This document shows positions 31,541 to 43,873 of a stretch of DNA of 64,000 nt, one piece after another. Source of the stretch: Rachicladosporium sp. CCFEE 5018. Its lineage: Eukaryota; Ascomycota; Dothideomycetes; Cladosporiales; Cladosporiaceae. How positions within the stretch are numbered: the first letter of the stretch is position 1; each line of letters opens with the position of its first letter. The stretch is from NCBI GenBank assembly GCA_002077045.2, contig KZ111145.1, positions 159,481 to 223,480 on the forward strand, in the 5' to 3' direction. The translations under genes and the position numbers were made by a program. The notes below the pieces were generated by a model, which ran no database searches, was not told the DNA's origin, and worked only from the letters and a program-made list of their open reading frames with translations.

Positions 31541-34500
31541 TTACGGCGTCCCAGCCTTATTCACGTTCACACTCGCCGTCCGGCGACTCCAAAACCACCC
31601 CCCTCCACTCCCAGCACTAGGCGTCCTCTTCTCACCTCCTTCTCCTCCTCCCTCAGTAGCACTCGGCGTCACCGCAATACTGACCCCTCCACTCCCACTC
31701 TCCTCGCCAGGCGTACCAGGCTCACTCGAATTTGCGATCAGCATATTCATCTCCGCTTTCTCCGCCTGGGCCTTCTCCTCAGCCTCAGCACGCGCAATAG
31801 TTTCCAGGCGTGCTGATTCGGCAGCTTTGAGCGTCTCAGCTTCGGCGATTGCGGCTTTGGCCTGCGTGAGAGCGAGCTGCAGCGCTTCGTCTTGTTTTCG
31901 CTTTTGGATGGCTAGGCTGCGTTTCAGCTCATCGACTTCTTGGCGGGCTTGTGCTTCCGCTGTTTTGGCATTCACGAGCTCAAGCAGAAGGGCTTCCTCG
32001 GGTGCTGGTTCATGGGATGGCGTGGCGAGGATGGCTTGCGTGGCGAGGGATGAGGAGCGGCTGTGGAAGCCTCCTGATGTCACTGGAGGTGGCGGCGCGA
32101 GGAGATTGCCCGGTGCAGCGGGAAGTGATGGCGGTAGTGCAGCTTGCGGCGACACAGTAGGTGTCGATGATGTGCTGGAAGGCTCGTTGACCTCCACAGG
32201 TCGCGGGGGGTCATCTTTTTCTGGTGGCGGCGGAGGTAGTGCGCGCGAGCTGCCTCGCATAGGTCTCATACGCTCCATCGAAGAGGTGCTTTCCCTACGG
32301 CCAAGCTTGAGCTCACGCAGACCAGCTGGGGAGCCTATCATCGAGCCGCGTCGCCCGTCATCGTTCGTGTTGATGCGGCTGAGCGTGGGCACTTCGTTCA
32401 TGCTCGACTCGCGCTTCAGTCGCTCTCTACGCTCGACGCTGCGCGCTTGTGCTTGTAGATCACGCAAGGTGTGATCGAGGCGTTGTCGCTCCTTGAACTC
32501 CTCGTTGACTCGTGTGCGCAGCTCGTCCACTTCGGACCGCAGGTCATCGTTGTCTACCTGGAATGCCACGATGGTCGACGTGGCTTCTTCGATGCGAGCA
32601 GTGAGATCTCTGTTCCGGTGCTCCTCAGTACCGAGCTGCTCACGTGAGCGAGTGAGGGCGTTCCGCAAATGTGCCTTCGTCTCGAAACTTGCAGAGTAGC
32701 GTGGGTTAATGTCAAGACGCTCTGTGACTTGCTCGAGTAATTGAGAGACATCGTCGTCATCCCTACTCCTTCGTGCATCCGGCTGGCTGAGGCGCCGCTC
32801 GCTGACGACATCCTTGGAGGGTGCAGGCATCGTCCGTCTTCGTTCCTCCACGGAAGTCACTTTGGAGTCGCCCTCGCCACCCTGTAGCCTACCCACCAGC
32901 TGTCTCACGACCCGATGATCATCGTTCCTCTCCTCCCGCTCCCTCTGCAACATCGCAGCCATCATAGCATGCTCCCTCTGCATCTCACTAAGTGCAGTAA
33001 GCAAGTCCTCAATCTGGCTGTGCAAATCGCGGTCCTCTTTACTCATGCCCGGCGCGTAGCTTTGCGTGGTGCGGATAGACTCGGCTTTCGACTTCATGCT
33101 CATGGCGTCTGCTGAGCTTTCGCGATGTGAGTCATCCACCTCTGTCGCGGCTGTGCTGCCAGTGCTGCCTGAGCCTGAGCTGGTGCCATCGTACCCATCA
33201 TTGAGCGTACTCATGCTCTGCTTACTGGGGCTGCGACGGAGGAAGCTGCCGCGGTCCTTCTCGGCCGATGCAGGCGCGAGCGTACTAGTGGACTTTGTTG
33301 GCGTGTGGTTTGGTGCCCACAGTCGACCGAGGAAACGCCCAGCAGCTGCTTGCACATCAGGCAAGAAGCCAGCGCGCTCACCTACGACCTCGTTCGACTG
33401 CGACTCGAACTCTCGTTCCAGCTCTGCCAAGCGCGCATGCGTGATCTCGCTGCCCAGTGTCGCGAAGTCGTCTACAAGCTCATCCGGATTGCAGCCGTAG
33501 CTGTCCCACACTGCCCGCCCCAGCAGCAGCTGCATAATGTCCTCGAATTCGTTGCTGTTGAGCAGAGTCTCCTCGTTGCGTCTGATCAGAGCGAGTGCGA
33601 CCCGCATCACAGTCTCGTTGGCGCCTTCAGCGAAAATGACATCGTAGATCCGAAAGAGCATCGGTAACGGACATGTGACCGCGAAGAACGATAGAAACCA
33701 CTGGCTCAGGTATGCAGGCTCGATTCCAAGTCCAGCAAAATGCTCTGATAGTGCCGGGTGCAGTTGCTTGAGCAACGCGCTGAATTGATAAATCCGCATG
33801 TGTAGTCCGGACAGCGAGGGCAGGAAGGACGCCTGCAACGAGTAGTGATCCATCAATCTGCGGATTGTCAGCATCGTTTAGTCTTTCCGAGGAGTAGCAA
33901 GTCACTCACCTCACGAGCACGCAGAAAGCTTCCCGCTCGCCCATGTTCATTAGCAATGGACCAACCAGGAAGCCCAGACCCTGGCAATACCCGATCTCCT
34001 TATCGTGCAGCGAGAAGCACTTCAGCACTCTGCCAAGCATCTTCTGACCCTCTCCGTCCGCATCCCTGAAAAGCTCAACGCCTGGGAATGATCGACCGAC
34101 ATCCTTATTGATGATGCCCTCGTATGGACTCGTCTCACCGACAAGTCGGTCGAAGGACTCCTCGAGGTGTTTGTCTCGCGCGCCCGCCATGCTTTGCCAG
34201 ACAACACCACGTAGAGGTAGCGGAATGCCAGATCGGATTTTTGAAGTTGTGAGGGTCGGTAGTCGAGTCGCGGTCGAAGGGTAGTCTTGCACCAACGCTG
34301 CCCAGAACTCAAGCTCGGTCATTGGTGGCGGCTCCTCAGGCACCGTCATGGTCGACGCGATGCTGAAGCGGTGCGAGACGCCTTCGTTCGTGCCGTTCAC
34401 CAACTTCTTTAAATGGGCGATGCTGGGTGGACGACTCTCTCTGCGTTTTCTAGACTCGTTCCAGTTGGTTGCTGCCTTCGGGTTCGATGTCAAGAGTGCG

Positions 34501-35765
34501 TTCTCCTGTTCCAGACGTGCAAGTAGGAAAGCAGTCGACTCGTCCTCGACACCCTCGCCCAGCTCTTTGTCGGTCTTCTCCTGCTGCTCGTTCCGCTCTA
34601 GCTGTGACCAGTCCACCTCATTCGATTCCTCGTCCGACGATCGTGATCCTCTCGTAGCTGTGCCATTGCTGTTGATTGATCTTACCGAGCCAGCTCTGAC
34701 GACGGTCACAGATGGTGTCGTGGAGACGCTACGCATACTTACAGCATCTGCCGTCTCGAAATGCACGCTGTGTCTCGTCTTACCTTCATCCACACCCTCT
34801 CCCTCAGCTGGCGTCTCTGGTGGCTTGTCCTTGGCTGCATCGAACAGTGTACTCTGCCTAGAGGGTGCCCACGAATTCTGCAGAATCTCAAGACTGCTAG
34901 GCTTGCGCATATGTCGGCTATTCCGCATGCTACTGGCACGCGGAGTAGCAAGGAACTCATTAAGCTGCTCGGCTGAGTACTGATCATAATCAAGGTCTGT
35001 CTCCGACAGATCGATCGAAGCCATACTGGCGGTCGAGAATCGCTCCTCTCTGGGCGTCAACGGCGACACGGGAGTCTCAGGTTCTGGCGACGCAGTGCGT
35101 TTTGCGGAGACATAGCTCTGTGCTTCAGGTACCTGGTCAGGATCATTTCCACAGGCCAGGTCGTCCACGGGGCTTTCGATCAAGTCATCGGTGCTGGCTC
35201 GAAATAGCTGGTTGACCTCGACCCTGACGGGCTCCGGCGGTTGCACAGTCTCTTGAGCAGCATGATCAATGGCATCAGCCACGGTAGAGACCTGCTCCAT
35301 CTCAGGCTGTGCAAGGTCCTCATCAGTTTCCTCCTCAGCCTCGTGTATCTCGTCTTCAGCTCGAGGCTTCGTCTCAGCCACGGGAGCTTCGTCAAGGTCG
35401 ACACCGCCGATTATGTCCTCTTGCGTCGAAGCTGCCTCTCCATCAACGGTCGACAGACTCGGAGCAGCGGGAGATGCCGATAGCGGCCTGGTCGTTGTGG
35501 AGCTAGTCTGGCTGTCCGCTTGAGCGTGCTCAACAATGTGCTCACCAAAGTACTCATCACGTCCTCCAGCACTCGTCTGACTGTCGTAGAACACACTCGG
35601 AGTCTCGAGCTCGTCGTCCTCTTCTTCGCTGCTCGAGGCTTCGAGGCCAAGCTCTTCCTTTGTGCTCATCTCCTCTCCATGTCTGCTTGTATTTTCCCGC
35701 TCTGCTTCCGCCATGCTGTACAGCAGCAGGACTCCTTCTACCGCTGATCCGACACTCCACCCCAC
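31541..35765 (-). CDS. TBC-domain RabGAP with long coiled-coil C-terminus (copy B)
   Basis: Exons 35765-33910 and 33857-31541, intron 52 bp at the same place as copy A, 1390 aa. The arginine finger (VGRSFPG) and glutamine finger (GYCQG) are intact. It has the same length as copy A because no indel breaks the frame. The strongest protein difference is a short patch in the linker between TBC domain and coiled coil (about 32700-32885), while flanking coiled-coil sequence is almost identical. Met18 (35714) is an alternative start. Confidence 0.9.
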
Positions 35766-36187
35766 CTCCGGCTCCCTCTAGTGCTCGTATGCTCTTAGTG
35801 TTATTCCTCTCATGCATGCAATGCTTTCAACCCGTAAATGAGCACTCCCGAGTGTTCGGGTAACGAATCTCGACAAGGAACAAAGGAACTCCCAAGCCCG
35901 CTACAACGCAATGGACTGACGAGAGTGTAATAACCAAAGAGATGAGGCTGCACACTACTGCACAGAGGACTTCTCACAGATATGAAACGGCGATCAGGAG
36001 TGCATCTCAATCGTCGGCCGTCTGGCCTGGGTACCCCCGTCCTGTGGCTTTGGCTTTGCCCCCTGAAACACGATTTGACGCGTTCCCACGTGGCTTCGTG
36101 TCTCACTCTCACGTGTCAATAATTAGATATTTGACATCATCGGACATTTATTACTTTGCATCCTAGCTGTCGACAAATCACCCAGCC
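35766..36187. promoter_or_regulatory. Shared divergent promoter of RabGAP and SNU23 with two CACGTG boxes (copy B)
   Basis: Nearly the same as 9758-10180, with CACGTG at 36087-36092 and 36110-36115 at the same spacing. Confidence 0.55.
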
Positions 36188-36832
36188 ATGTCCACAAGAA
36201 AAGATGGCGCATACGGCGCCGCGGGCGGAAATGATGCTGGGCATCGCAAGACCTGGGACAAAACAGAATACGCAGCCAAAGCCCTGGAGAGCGATGCGCG
36301 GCACAAAGAAGAGGGCAAATCACGCTACGAAGCTGCTCTAGCAGGCAAGAAGTACCACGCCCGCGCTTCCACACCTCCAGACGCAAAGGAGACAGAAGCC
36401 CGCAAGCAGCGCCTGAACGTCGCGGACCAGGTCGGCAAAACCCAGATCGTCCCCGCCGGTGCAGGGCAAGGCAAGCGCGGCAAAGGCGCGGGATTCTACT
36501 GCGAAGACTGCGATCTGACGTTCAAGGATAACTTGCAGTTCGTGGAGCATTTGAATAGTAAGCAGCATTTACTCGCTACTGGGGAGAGCGGGGAGGTGCG
36601 ACGAGCGGGGTTGGAGGAGGTGAAGGAGCGATTTGAGTGGTTGAAACGGAAGAGGAGGGAGGAGAGGAGTCGCGAGACGGTAGATTTGGGGACTAGGATT
36701 GAGGTTGCGAGGGAGGATGAGGAGAGGATTAGGGAGGAGAAGAGGAGGGCGAGGAATGAGAAGAGGAGGAAGACGAAGGGTGGGGAGGGGGTTAGGGAGG
36801 TGAAGGTTGAGAATGATGGGGTGATTTGCTGA
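36188..36832 (+). CDS. SNU23: U4/U6.U5 tri-snRNP protein Snu23/ZMAT2 (copy B)
   Basis: 214 aa, same C2H2 matrin-type finger (Cys105, Cys108, His121, His127). Only a handful of conservative changes from copy A, such as Ser for Leu at 45 and Lys-Thr for Arg-Thr near the C-terminus. Many synonymous third-base differences show that both copies have been under purifying selection. Confidence 0.92.
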   Translation: MSTRKDGAYGAAGGNDAGHRKTWDKTEYAAKALESDARHKEEGKSRYEAALAGKKYHARASTPPDAKETEARKQRLNVADQVGKTQIVPAGAGQGKRGKGAGFYCEDCDLTFKDNLQFVEHLNSKQHLLATGESGEVRRAGLEEVKERFEWLKRKRREERSRETVDLGTRIEVAREDEERIREEKRRARNEKRRKTKGGEGVREVKVENDGVIC

Positions 36833-37444
36833 GAGCAAATCGAACGCTTGGAGGTCTCGACGATGTTCTCCCGGGTAGGGCGCTTTTGGAACGGCGATTG
36901 AATTTAGCGAGGCGTTGGGTTGAATTGTTTAGTATACGCAGCTGAAGATGAGGCCACATATGCTCGCGTCAAGCATCGATGGCGACGAGATATCCCTATG
37001 GCAGACAGGCTGAATGATCGCAGATGTACATACTATGGGTAGATCAGATGCTCAGTAGATTTACTACAGCGTGGAAAGCACTGTGATCCCATAGCTCTGC
37101 TTGCATAGCCCAGTCAAACTGACATTGCGTCCGCTCACCCCCGGTTCATTCAATCGAGTCAAAGTGCGATGTCTATTATAGCAGTTCAGGCCTGTACGAC
37201 TCCTCTGAGAGAAGACAGCGACTGGTAGTAGTAGGAGATTAATGCCTTAAAAAACGGGCCAACATCTGCGCATGGCATGTGAAGTGGCGGTGCTTGCCGC
37301 GATCCGACGACTAGCGCGTCGCGTAAGTAAACACTGCACCTTCGAACTGAACAACATCTTTGGTACTTCAACCACCACACTCCTTTGGTGAGGTGCACCT
37401 GGACCTCGGCGACTCCGGACATACTAACACAAATCATCGCGATC
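36833..37444. promoter_or_regulatory. Intergenic upstream of TOP2 (copy B)
   Basis: About 610 bp, clearly more diverged from copy A than the genes are. A GCATGTGAAGTGGCGGTGC stretch (near 37273) and a GTCGCGTAAGTAAACACTGC stretch (near 37317) are shared. Confidence 0.4.
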
Positions 37445-40400
37445 ATGGACGACTCGATGGACGGGTCAGCGTTCGAGATGGATGTCGGCGAGGACTATGA
37501 GCCCAAGCCTCTCCCGAAGGCTGTAAGTTGTATAGGCGCGCATGAAAGCCCTTCACATGCTGATAATGGGATAGAAAGCCAAGTCCGCAGCAAAGGCACC
37601 GGCAAAGAAAGCGCCTGCCACCAAATCAACGAAGCAAACGACACTCAAAACCACAAAGGCAGCGCCCAAGTCGATGAAGCGCGCGCAACCGGACTCTGAC
37701 GAGGAGAACTCTGACCACGATGCCCCTTCGGTGAACGACGACTCTCTCTTGTCTAACACACCTCCGTCTGCGAAGAAGCAGAAGAAAGCACCTGTGACTA
37801 AGAAGGTATCGAAGCCGCTCATGGAGATCGAGAACGAGAGCAATGGCTATGATGGCGCAGACACGAAGGTCTCGGCTGGAAAGAAGGGAACATCCTCAGA
37901 TCAGTACCAGAAGCTTACGCAGCTCGAGCACATCCTCAAGCGGCCGGACACGTACATTGGCTCAGTGGAGAAGACGACTGAGCAAATGTGGGTGTTCAAC
38001 TCGGAGACGGAGAGTATGGAGAATCGCAAGGTCACTTTCGTGCCTGGGCTGTACAAGATCTTCGATGAGATACTGGTGAATGCTGCAGACAACAGGCAGC
38101 GCGACAAGAATATGAACGAGATGCGGGTGGTGGTAGACCGTGAGGCAGGGCTCATCTCAGTGCGCAATAACGGTCGCGGTATACCAATTGAGATGCACGC
38201 GAAAGAGGGCATTTACATCCCAGAGATGATCTTCGGTCACTTGCTCACGTCCTCGAATTACGACGATGAGGAAGCGAAGATCACAGGCGGTCGCAATGGT
38301 TACGGTGCAAAGCTCACGAATATCTACAGTACGGAATTTACCCTAGAGACGGTCGATTCAAAAAGCAAGCAGAAGTATCGGCAGACATGGCGCAAGAACA
38401 TGAGTGTCATGGGAGAAGCCAAAATCACATCCGCCGGGAAGTCAGATGACTACACCCAGATCACGTTCAAGCCTGACTTCGCGAAGTTTGGAATGGATGA
38501 GATGGATGATGACTTCGAGGCGCTCGTAAAGCGCAGAGTATACGATATGGCAGGATGCGTCTCCGGCGTCAAGGTGTGGCTGAACGAGAACCGCATCAAG
38601 ATCAGCAAGTTCAAGCAATACATGGAGATGCACACGAACGCCATCAAAACCGAGAACATCGCGGACAATGGCAAGGCACCTGAACAGGTCATCTTGACTG
38701 ACAACCCACACGAGCGATGGGAGATCGGCTTCGCAGTCTCGGATGGCTCTTTCCAGCAGGTCTCCTTCGTCAACTCGATCGCCACAACACATGGCGGCAC
38801 ACACGTCAACTTCGTCGCCGACCAGATCATCGACAAGCTCGAGGAGATCGTCAACAAGAAGAACAAGGGTGGTGTGAAGCTCAAGAAGGCGCAGATCAAG
38901 AACCACATCTTCCTCTTCGTCAATTGCTCGATCGTCAACCCAGCCTTCACATCTCAAACGAAAGAGCAGCTCACGACCAAGGCAAGTGCTTTCGGCAGTA
39001 AGCCTCAAGTCAGTGACAAGTTCCTGAAGGAGATTGCGAAGACCGAGGCTGTCAACAATATCATTCACTTCGCGCAGCAGAAGGGTGATAAATTGCTTGC
39101 GAAGTCTGATGGCAACAGGCGGCAGCGCATGAACAACTCGAAGCTGACTGATGCCAACAAGGCTGGCACCAAGGACGGCTGGAAGTGTACCCTCATCCTG
39201 ACTGAAGGTGACTCTGCATCGTTACTAGCCCTGGCTGGCCGTGCGGTAGTGAATCCAGATCTCTTTGGTGTCTTCCCTTTGCGTGGTAAGATGCTGAACG
39301 TACGAGATGCGTCCATCGACCAGATCTCAAAAAACGCAGAAATTCAGAACATCAAGAAGTTCATGGGTTTGCAGCATAAGAAGGACTACCAAGACACCAA
39401 GGGTTTGCGATACGGTCATCTCATGATCATGACGGATCAAGACCACGACGGTTCGCATATCAAGGGCTTGCTTATCAACTTTCTACAAGTGCAATTTCCA
39501 AGCTTGCTGCGGCTTCCTGGCTTCTTGCTGGAGTTCATCACACCCATCGTGAAGGTGTGGAAGGGCGACCAGAAGAAGCCCAAGGCTAAGCATGACTTCT
39601 TCACGATGCCGGAGTACGAGAACTGGAAGCTACAGCCTGGCCACGAAAAGGGCTGGGATCACAAATACTACAAGGGATTGGGTACTTCCGACACCACCGA
39701 TGCGGAGATCTACTTCGCCGACTTGGATAAGCATCTCAAGCAGTTTCACACCATGCAAGACGGCGAGCCTGAGCTGCTTGATCTGGCCTTCTCGAAGAAG
39801 AAGGCAGATGCTCGGAAAGGCTGGCTAGCGGCATTTGAACCTGGCACGTACCTTGACATGTCTGGTACTGATCAGATCACATACAACGACTTCATCAATA
39901 AGGAGCTCATTCTGTTCTCCATGGCTGACAATCAGCGTTCGATACCATCCGTAGTCGACGGGCTCAAGCCCAGTCAGCGGAAGGTTTTGTATACCTGCTT
40001 CCGGCGCAACTTGAAGAAGGACATCAAGGTTGTCGAGCTTGCTGGATCAGTCTCTGGGCTGACAGCCTACGCATATGGCGAGACGTCAATGCAGCAGACA
40101 ATTGTCGGTCTCGCCCAAACCTTCGTGGGATCCAACAACATCAACTGTCTCGAGCCTAGCGGCAATTTCGGTTCCCGCTTGCAGGGAGGTAACGATGCTG
40201 CCAGCGCACGTTACATCTACACTCGCCTCTCACCCTTCGCCCGTCGCATTTTCCACCAGACTGACGAGGCTCTCTTGACGTACAACACCGATGACGGCAA
40301 GACGATCGAGCCTGAGATGTACTCTCCGATCGTGCCCATGGTCCTCATCAATGGTGCCGACGGCATCGGTACAGGATGGAGTACTTCCATTCCCAACTAC

Positions 40401-42833
40401 AGCCCTGTCGAAATCATTGAGAACCTCAAGCTTCGCATGCACGGCAGCAAAGAAGACATGAAGCCCATGATGCCATGGTTCCGTGGCTGGACAGGCGAGA
40501 CGCAGGTCGACGGCGAGGCTCGCTTCAAGTTCACCGGCCGCGTGACAGAGACCGGCGAATGTGAGGTCGAGATCACTGAGCTACCTGTGCGGTACTGGAC
40601 GCAGACCTTCAAGGATAAGCTTGAAGACATCATCAAAGCCGAAAAGACGCCCTCCTTCATCAAAGACTATACCGAGTACAACACGCCCTCGAAGGTTCAC
40701 TTCATAATCAAGATTGAAGAGAAGCGTTGGGCTGAAGTCTCGCGCGGTCTAGTCGAGGCGTTCAAACTCAGCTCCACCATGTCGACCACCAACCTCGTCG
40801 CCTTCGATCCCGAAGGCCGGCTGGCCAAATACCCAACCGTACTAGACATCATGGAGGAGTTCTACGCGCACCGGCTGAAGATGTACCAGAAGCGCAAAAA
40901 GTACATGCTCGATGAAATGCAGAGGGACCTTGAGCGCTTGAGCAATCAAGCCCGCTTCATCAAGATGATCATCGACGGCAAGCTCATAGTGTCCAAGAAG
41001 AAAAAGGCTGTGCTCGTGGCGGAGCTGCAGAAGCTTGCTTTCACTCGCTTCCCCAAGATCGTTGACGCGAAGAAGGAAGGCGAGTTCGAAGCAGTTGTCA
41101 CGAACAACCATGAAGACGACGAAGACAGCGTTGAGACTGCGGCAGGCGCGAGTGACTACGATTACCTCCTCGGCATGGCCATCTGGTCCCTTACACAAGA
41201 GAGAGTGAAGAAGCTCCTCCGTCAAATCGGTGATAAGGAAGACGAGATCACCGCCCTCTCCGCCAAATCGCCCAAGGACCTCTGGACGACTGACCTCGAT
41301 GCCTTGCTCGAGGAATGGCAAACCCAGCTCGACGAAGAAGTCGCCCGCGAGAAGAAAGTCCGCGCCAAGGGCCGCAGAGCCAGCGCGAAACTCGGCATCG
41401 GTGCGGGCAAAGGAGGAAGCAAAAAGCGGAAGGCGAATGAGGACAGCGATGACGAGACTGATGGGAGCTTTGCGGTCAGTAAGAAGGCCAAAGCTGCGCC
41501 GAAGCCTGCAGTCAAGAAGGCAGGCGCAACGAGTAATTTGCTCGCTATGGGGATTGGGCTTGTGAACGGGGTTGAGCAGAAACCTGTGGTGGGACCGCCG
41601 GCTGAGCAACAGCAGACGCTGGATAGTTTGGTGGTTAGGAAGGCGGCGGTGCCTGTTAAGAGTGCTGTGGCTGCGTTGGCTGCTAAGAGTAGCCCTGCGG
41701 CGGTTGTGGAAGAGCTTAGCGATGAGGAGATGGAGGATGTGAAGCCACCGAAGGCTGCGCCTGCGAGGAAGGCAGCTGCCAAGCCAGCAGCGAGGAAGGT
41801 CATTAGCAACGACGAAGACGACGAGGAGGATGCTCCACCCGTTAAAGCTACTTCGCGCAATGCTGCTGCGCCCAAAACTCGGCCTACTCGCCCAGCAGCT
41901 GTCAAGGACGACGAGGACGACGACAGCCTTCTCGATTCCGCCCCTCCGGCCCCGGCTGCAGCAGCAGCCAAACCCCGCGCCGCTCGAGCCGCAGCGCAGA
42001 AGTCAAAAGTCTACGCCAACATGATCGACTCTGACGACGACGAGCCCTCCGTCGACGACCTCGCAGACGTCTCCGCGATGGTCAAAGGGATCGGCCCGCC
42101 CTCAACCACCGAAGGCGCAACGCGGTTCTTCCACCCCGCCACAGCCGGCACAGCCGCGACGAGCCGCCCAGGGAGCAGCACCGCGGCCGCCGCGGCACTA
42201 GCAAAGGCCAAGGCCAAGAGGCCAGTGGTGGACGACGAGGACATAAGCGCCGACGAAACTGATTGGGGCAAGCTAGCCCAGAACTCGCCGCACAAAGTCA
42301 GCGACCGTACGCTGCTTAGCGAAGGCGGCTCGGACGAAGAGATGGAGGACGTGCGGCCGAAGGCTAAGCCCAAAGCCACCGCGGCAGCGGCCAAGGCGCC
42401 CGCGCAAAAGCCCAAGACCGCTGCGACAGCAGCGCTAAAACCCAAGAAAGCGCCCGCTGCTACCGTCGCGGCGCCCAAAGCCCTCCCCTTGTCGCCAGCG
42501 GCGAAGGCGTATGCGGCTAAAAAAGCGAAACAGGCTTCTGCCGGCGCTGCGACTATGGCCGCGAAACCCGCTCCGGCTAAACGCCCAGCCTCCAAGCTAA
42601 AGCAATCGATCCTCTCAGACGATGACGACGAGGATGCGGATGCGTTGGTGAATGATCTGCTAAGCGACGAGGATGGGGGTGAGTCACCCGCGCCTGCTGC
42701 TGCGCCTGCGGCGAGGCCTAGTCGACGTGCTGCGGCCGCGAAGCCGAGGGCGAGGTATGCTGTGAGTGATGTGGAGGAGGAGGAGGAAAGCGAGGCAGAC
42801 TTTGAGCAAGATGAGGAGGACGAGAGTTTTTGA
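37445..42833 (+). CDS. TOP2: DNA topoisomerase II (copy B), full length
   Basis: Exons 37445-37522 and 37575-42833, 1778 aa, starting at MDDSMDGSAFEMD. ATPase motifs (ILVNAADNRQRD, NGYGAKLTN), TOPRIM (LTEGDSAS, TDQDHDGSH) and catalytic Tyr906 in SARYIYTRLS are all present. Beyond the point where copy A is cut, the tail continues as an Ala/Lys-rich region with acidic Ser-Asp-Asp-Asp blocks (LSDDDDEDAD, LLSDEDGG) and ends EEESEADFEQDEEDESF. Such tails hold nuclear-import and phosphorylation sites in other eukaryotes. This copy is the likely reference TOP2 of the locus. Confidence 0.95.
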
Positions 42834-43873
42834 GTGATGTGCGTGTGAGGAGGGAATTGGGGAAAGGAGGAGCAGTAGAGCGTGAGGAAGGGGTCTCGTA
42901 TTGCATCTACTGGTGTTGTCGGCTACAAGTATGGCGTCCAGAACAGGTAAGTACGTGAACGTAAGCGCAACCTGACTGGGACCCCTTGCACACAGATTTC
43001 CTCTCTTTCGCGTCGCCAACCCCGTAACTCCTACGTCTGCGCACATTGCACTGCTCACTCTGTGGGAACTTGTTATGCTGGTGTCTCGGGAGACGACGCG
43101 TTAGGGTTACGCGTGCGCAACCCTCGGGAAATGTGTGGTTGACCTGCGCCTGGGGTTACGAGACGGCGGTGATGTACGCAATACCACGGACGTCGCTTGG
43201 AGTGATAGGAGGCATGGATCGATCCGTCGTCGTCTGGAGAATATTGCTGCCTTGTCGTGGAGTCCATCGCACCGTGGTCGGACGTTTTGTCGTTGGTCGC
43301 ACGTATTGTCTGATCTGGAACTGCGACTGAATGAGACCGGGCTTGAAACCATATCTACGCTTTGTCACTTTCCAGAGAACACTCAGGGTTCTGCATTGGG
43401 AAGATAGCGACGTGATCAGGCCAGCGGGAATAAGAATACTCTGCACCGCCTATCGTTCACCACGGTAGCAGAGTGAAACGCAGACGACGAGGAAGTCTTG
43501 GGAATTCGAAGAGGCCAGTGTAAGGTAGATGTAGGTGAGAGAATGCATACACCCCTAGGGACGACAACTCCACAAAGACATATAATACACACTCCGCTCC
43601 GCCTCGCTCATGCTCGTCTCATGCTCATGCTGCATCGATCTATACTTCCTCTCTCAGGTCCACGCTCCTCATATCATACCCACTTCAGCGTCAAGCGGGC
43701 GCACCCACATCCGGCAACTCCCCAAAATGCACCACGGGACTAGGCAGCGCAGCAACCTCGCGCTTCCACTTCTTGCTCCCAACCCTGATGACCTCCTTAC
43801 TCTTCTTCGTCGCAGGTTCGTTCGTGGCCTTGCTGGCAGGCTGTGATGATGAGTGAAGCTCACTATTGTCCGC
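42834..43873. other. Intergenic between TOP2 and reticulon genes (convergent)
   Basis: About 1 kb with only short overlapping ORFs on both strands. No homology to the sequence that follows copy A TOP2 was noticed. Confidence 0.45.

Larger units (their letters stand above)
30373..42262 (+). repeat. Segmental duplication, copy B (~11.9 kb, direct)
   Basis: Collinear with 4376-16273. It begins immediately after the N gap and is already homologous at its first base. It ends inside TOP2 at 42262, where copy B continues with the normal TOP2 tail. Copy B keeps the TOP2 start ATG and the full C-terminus, so it looks like the ancestral arrangement on the right side. Confidence 0.93.
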
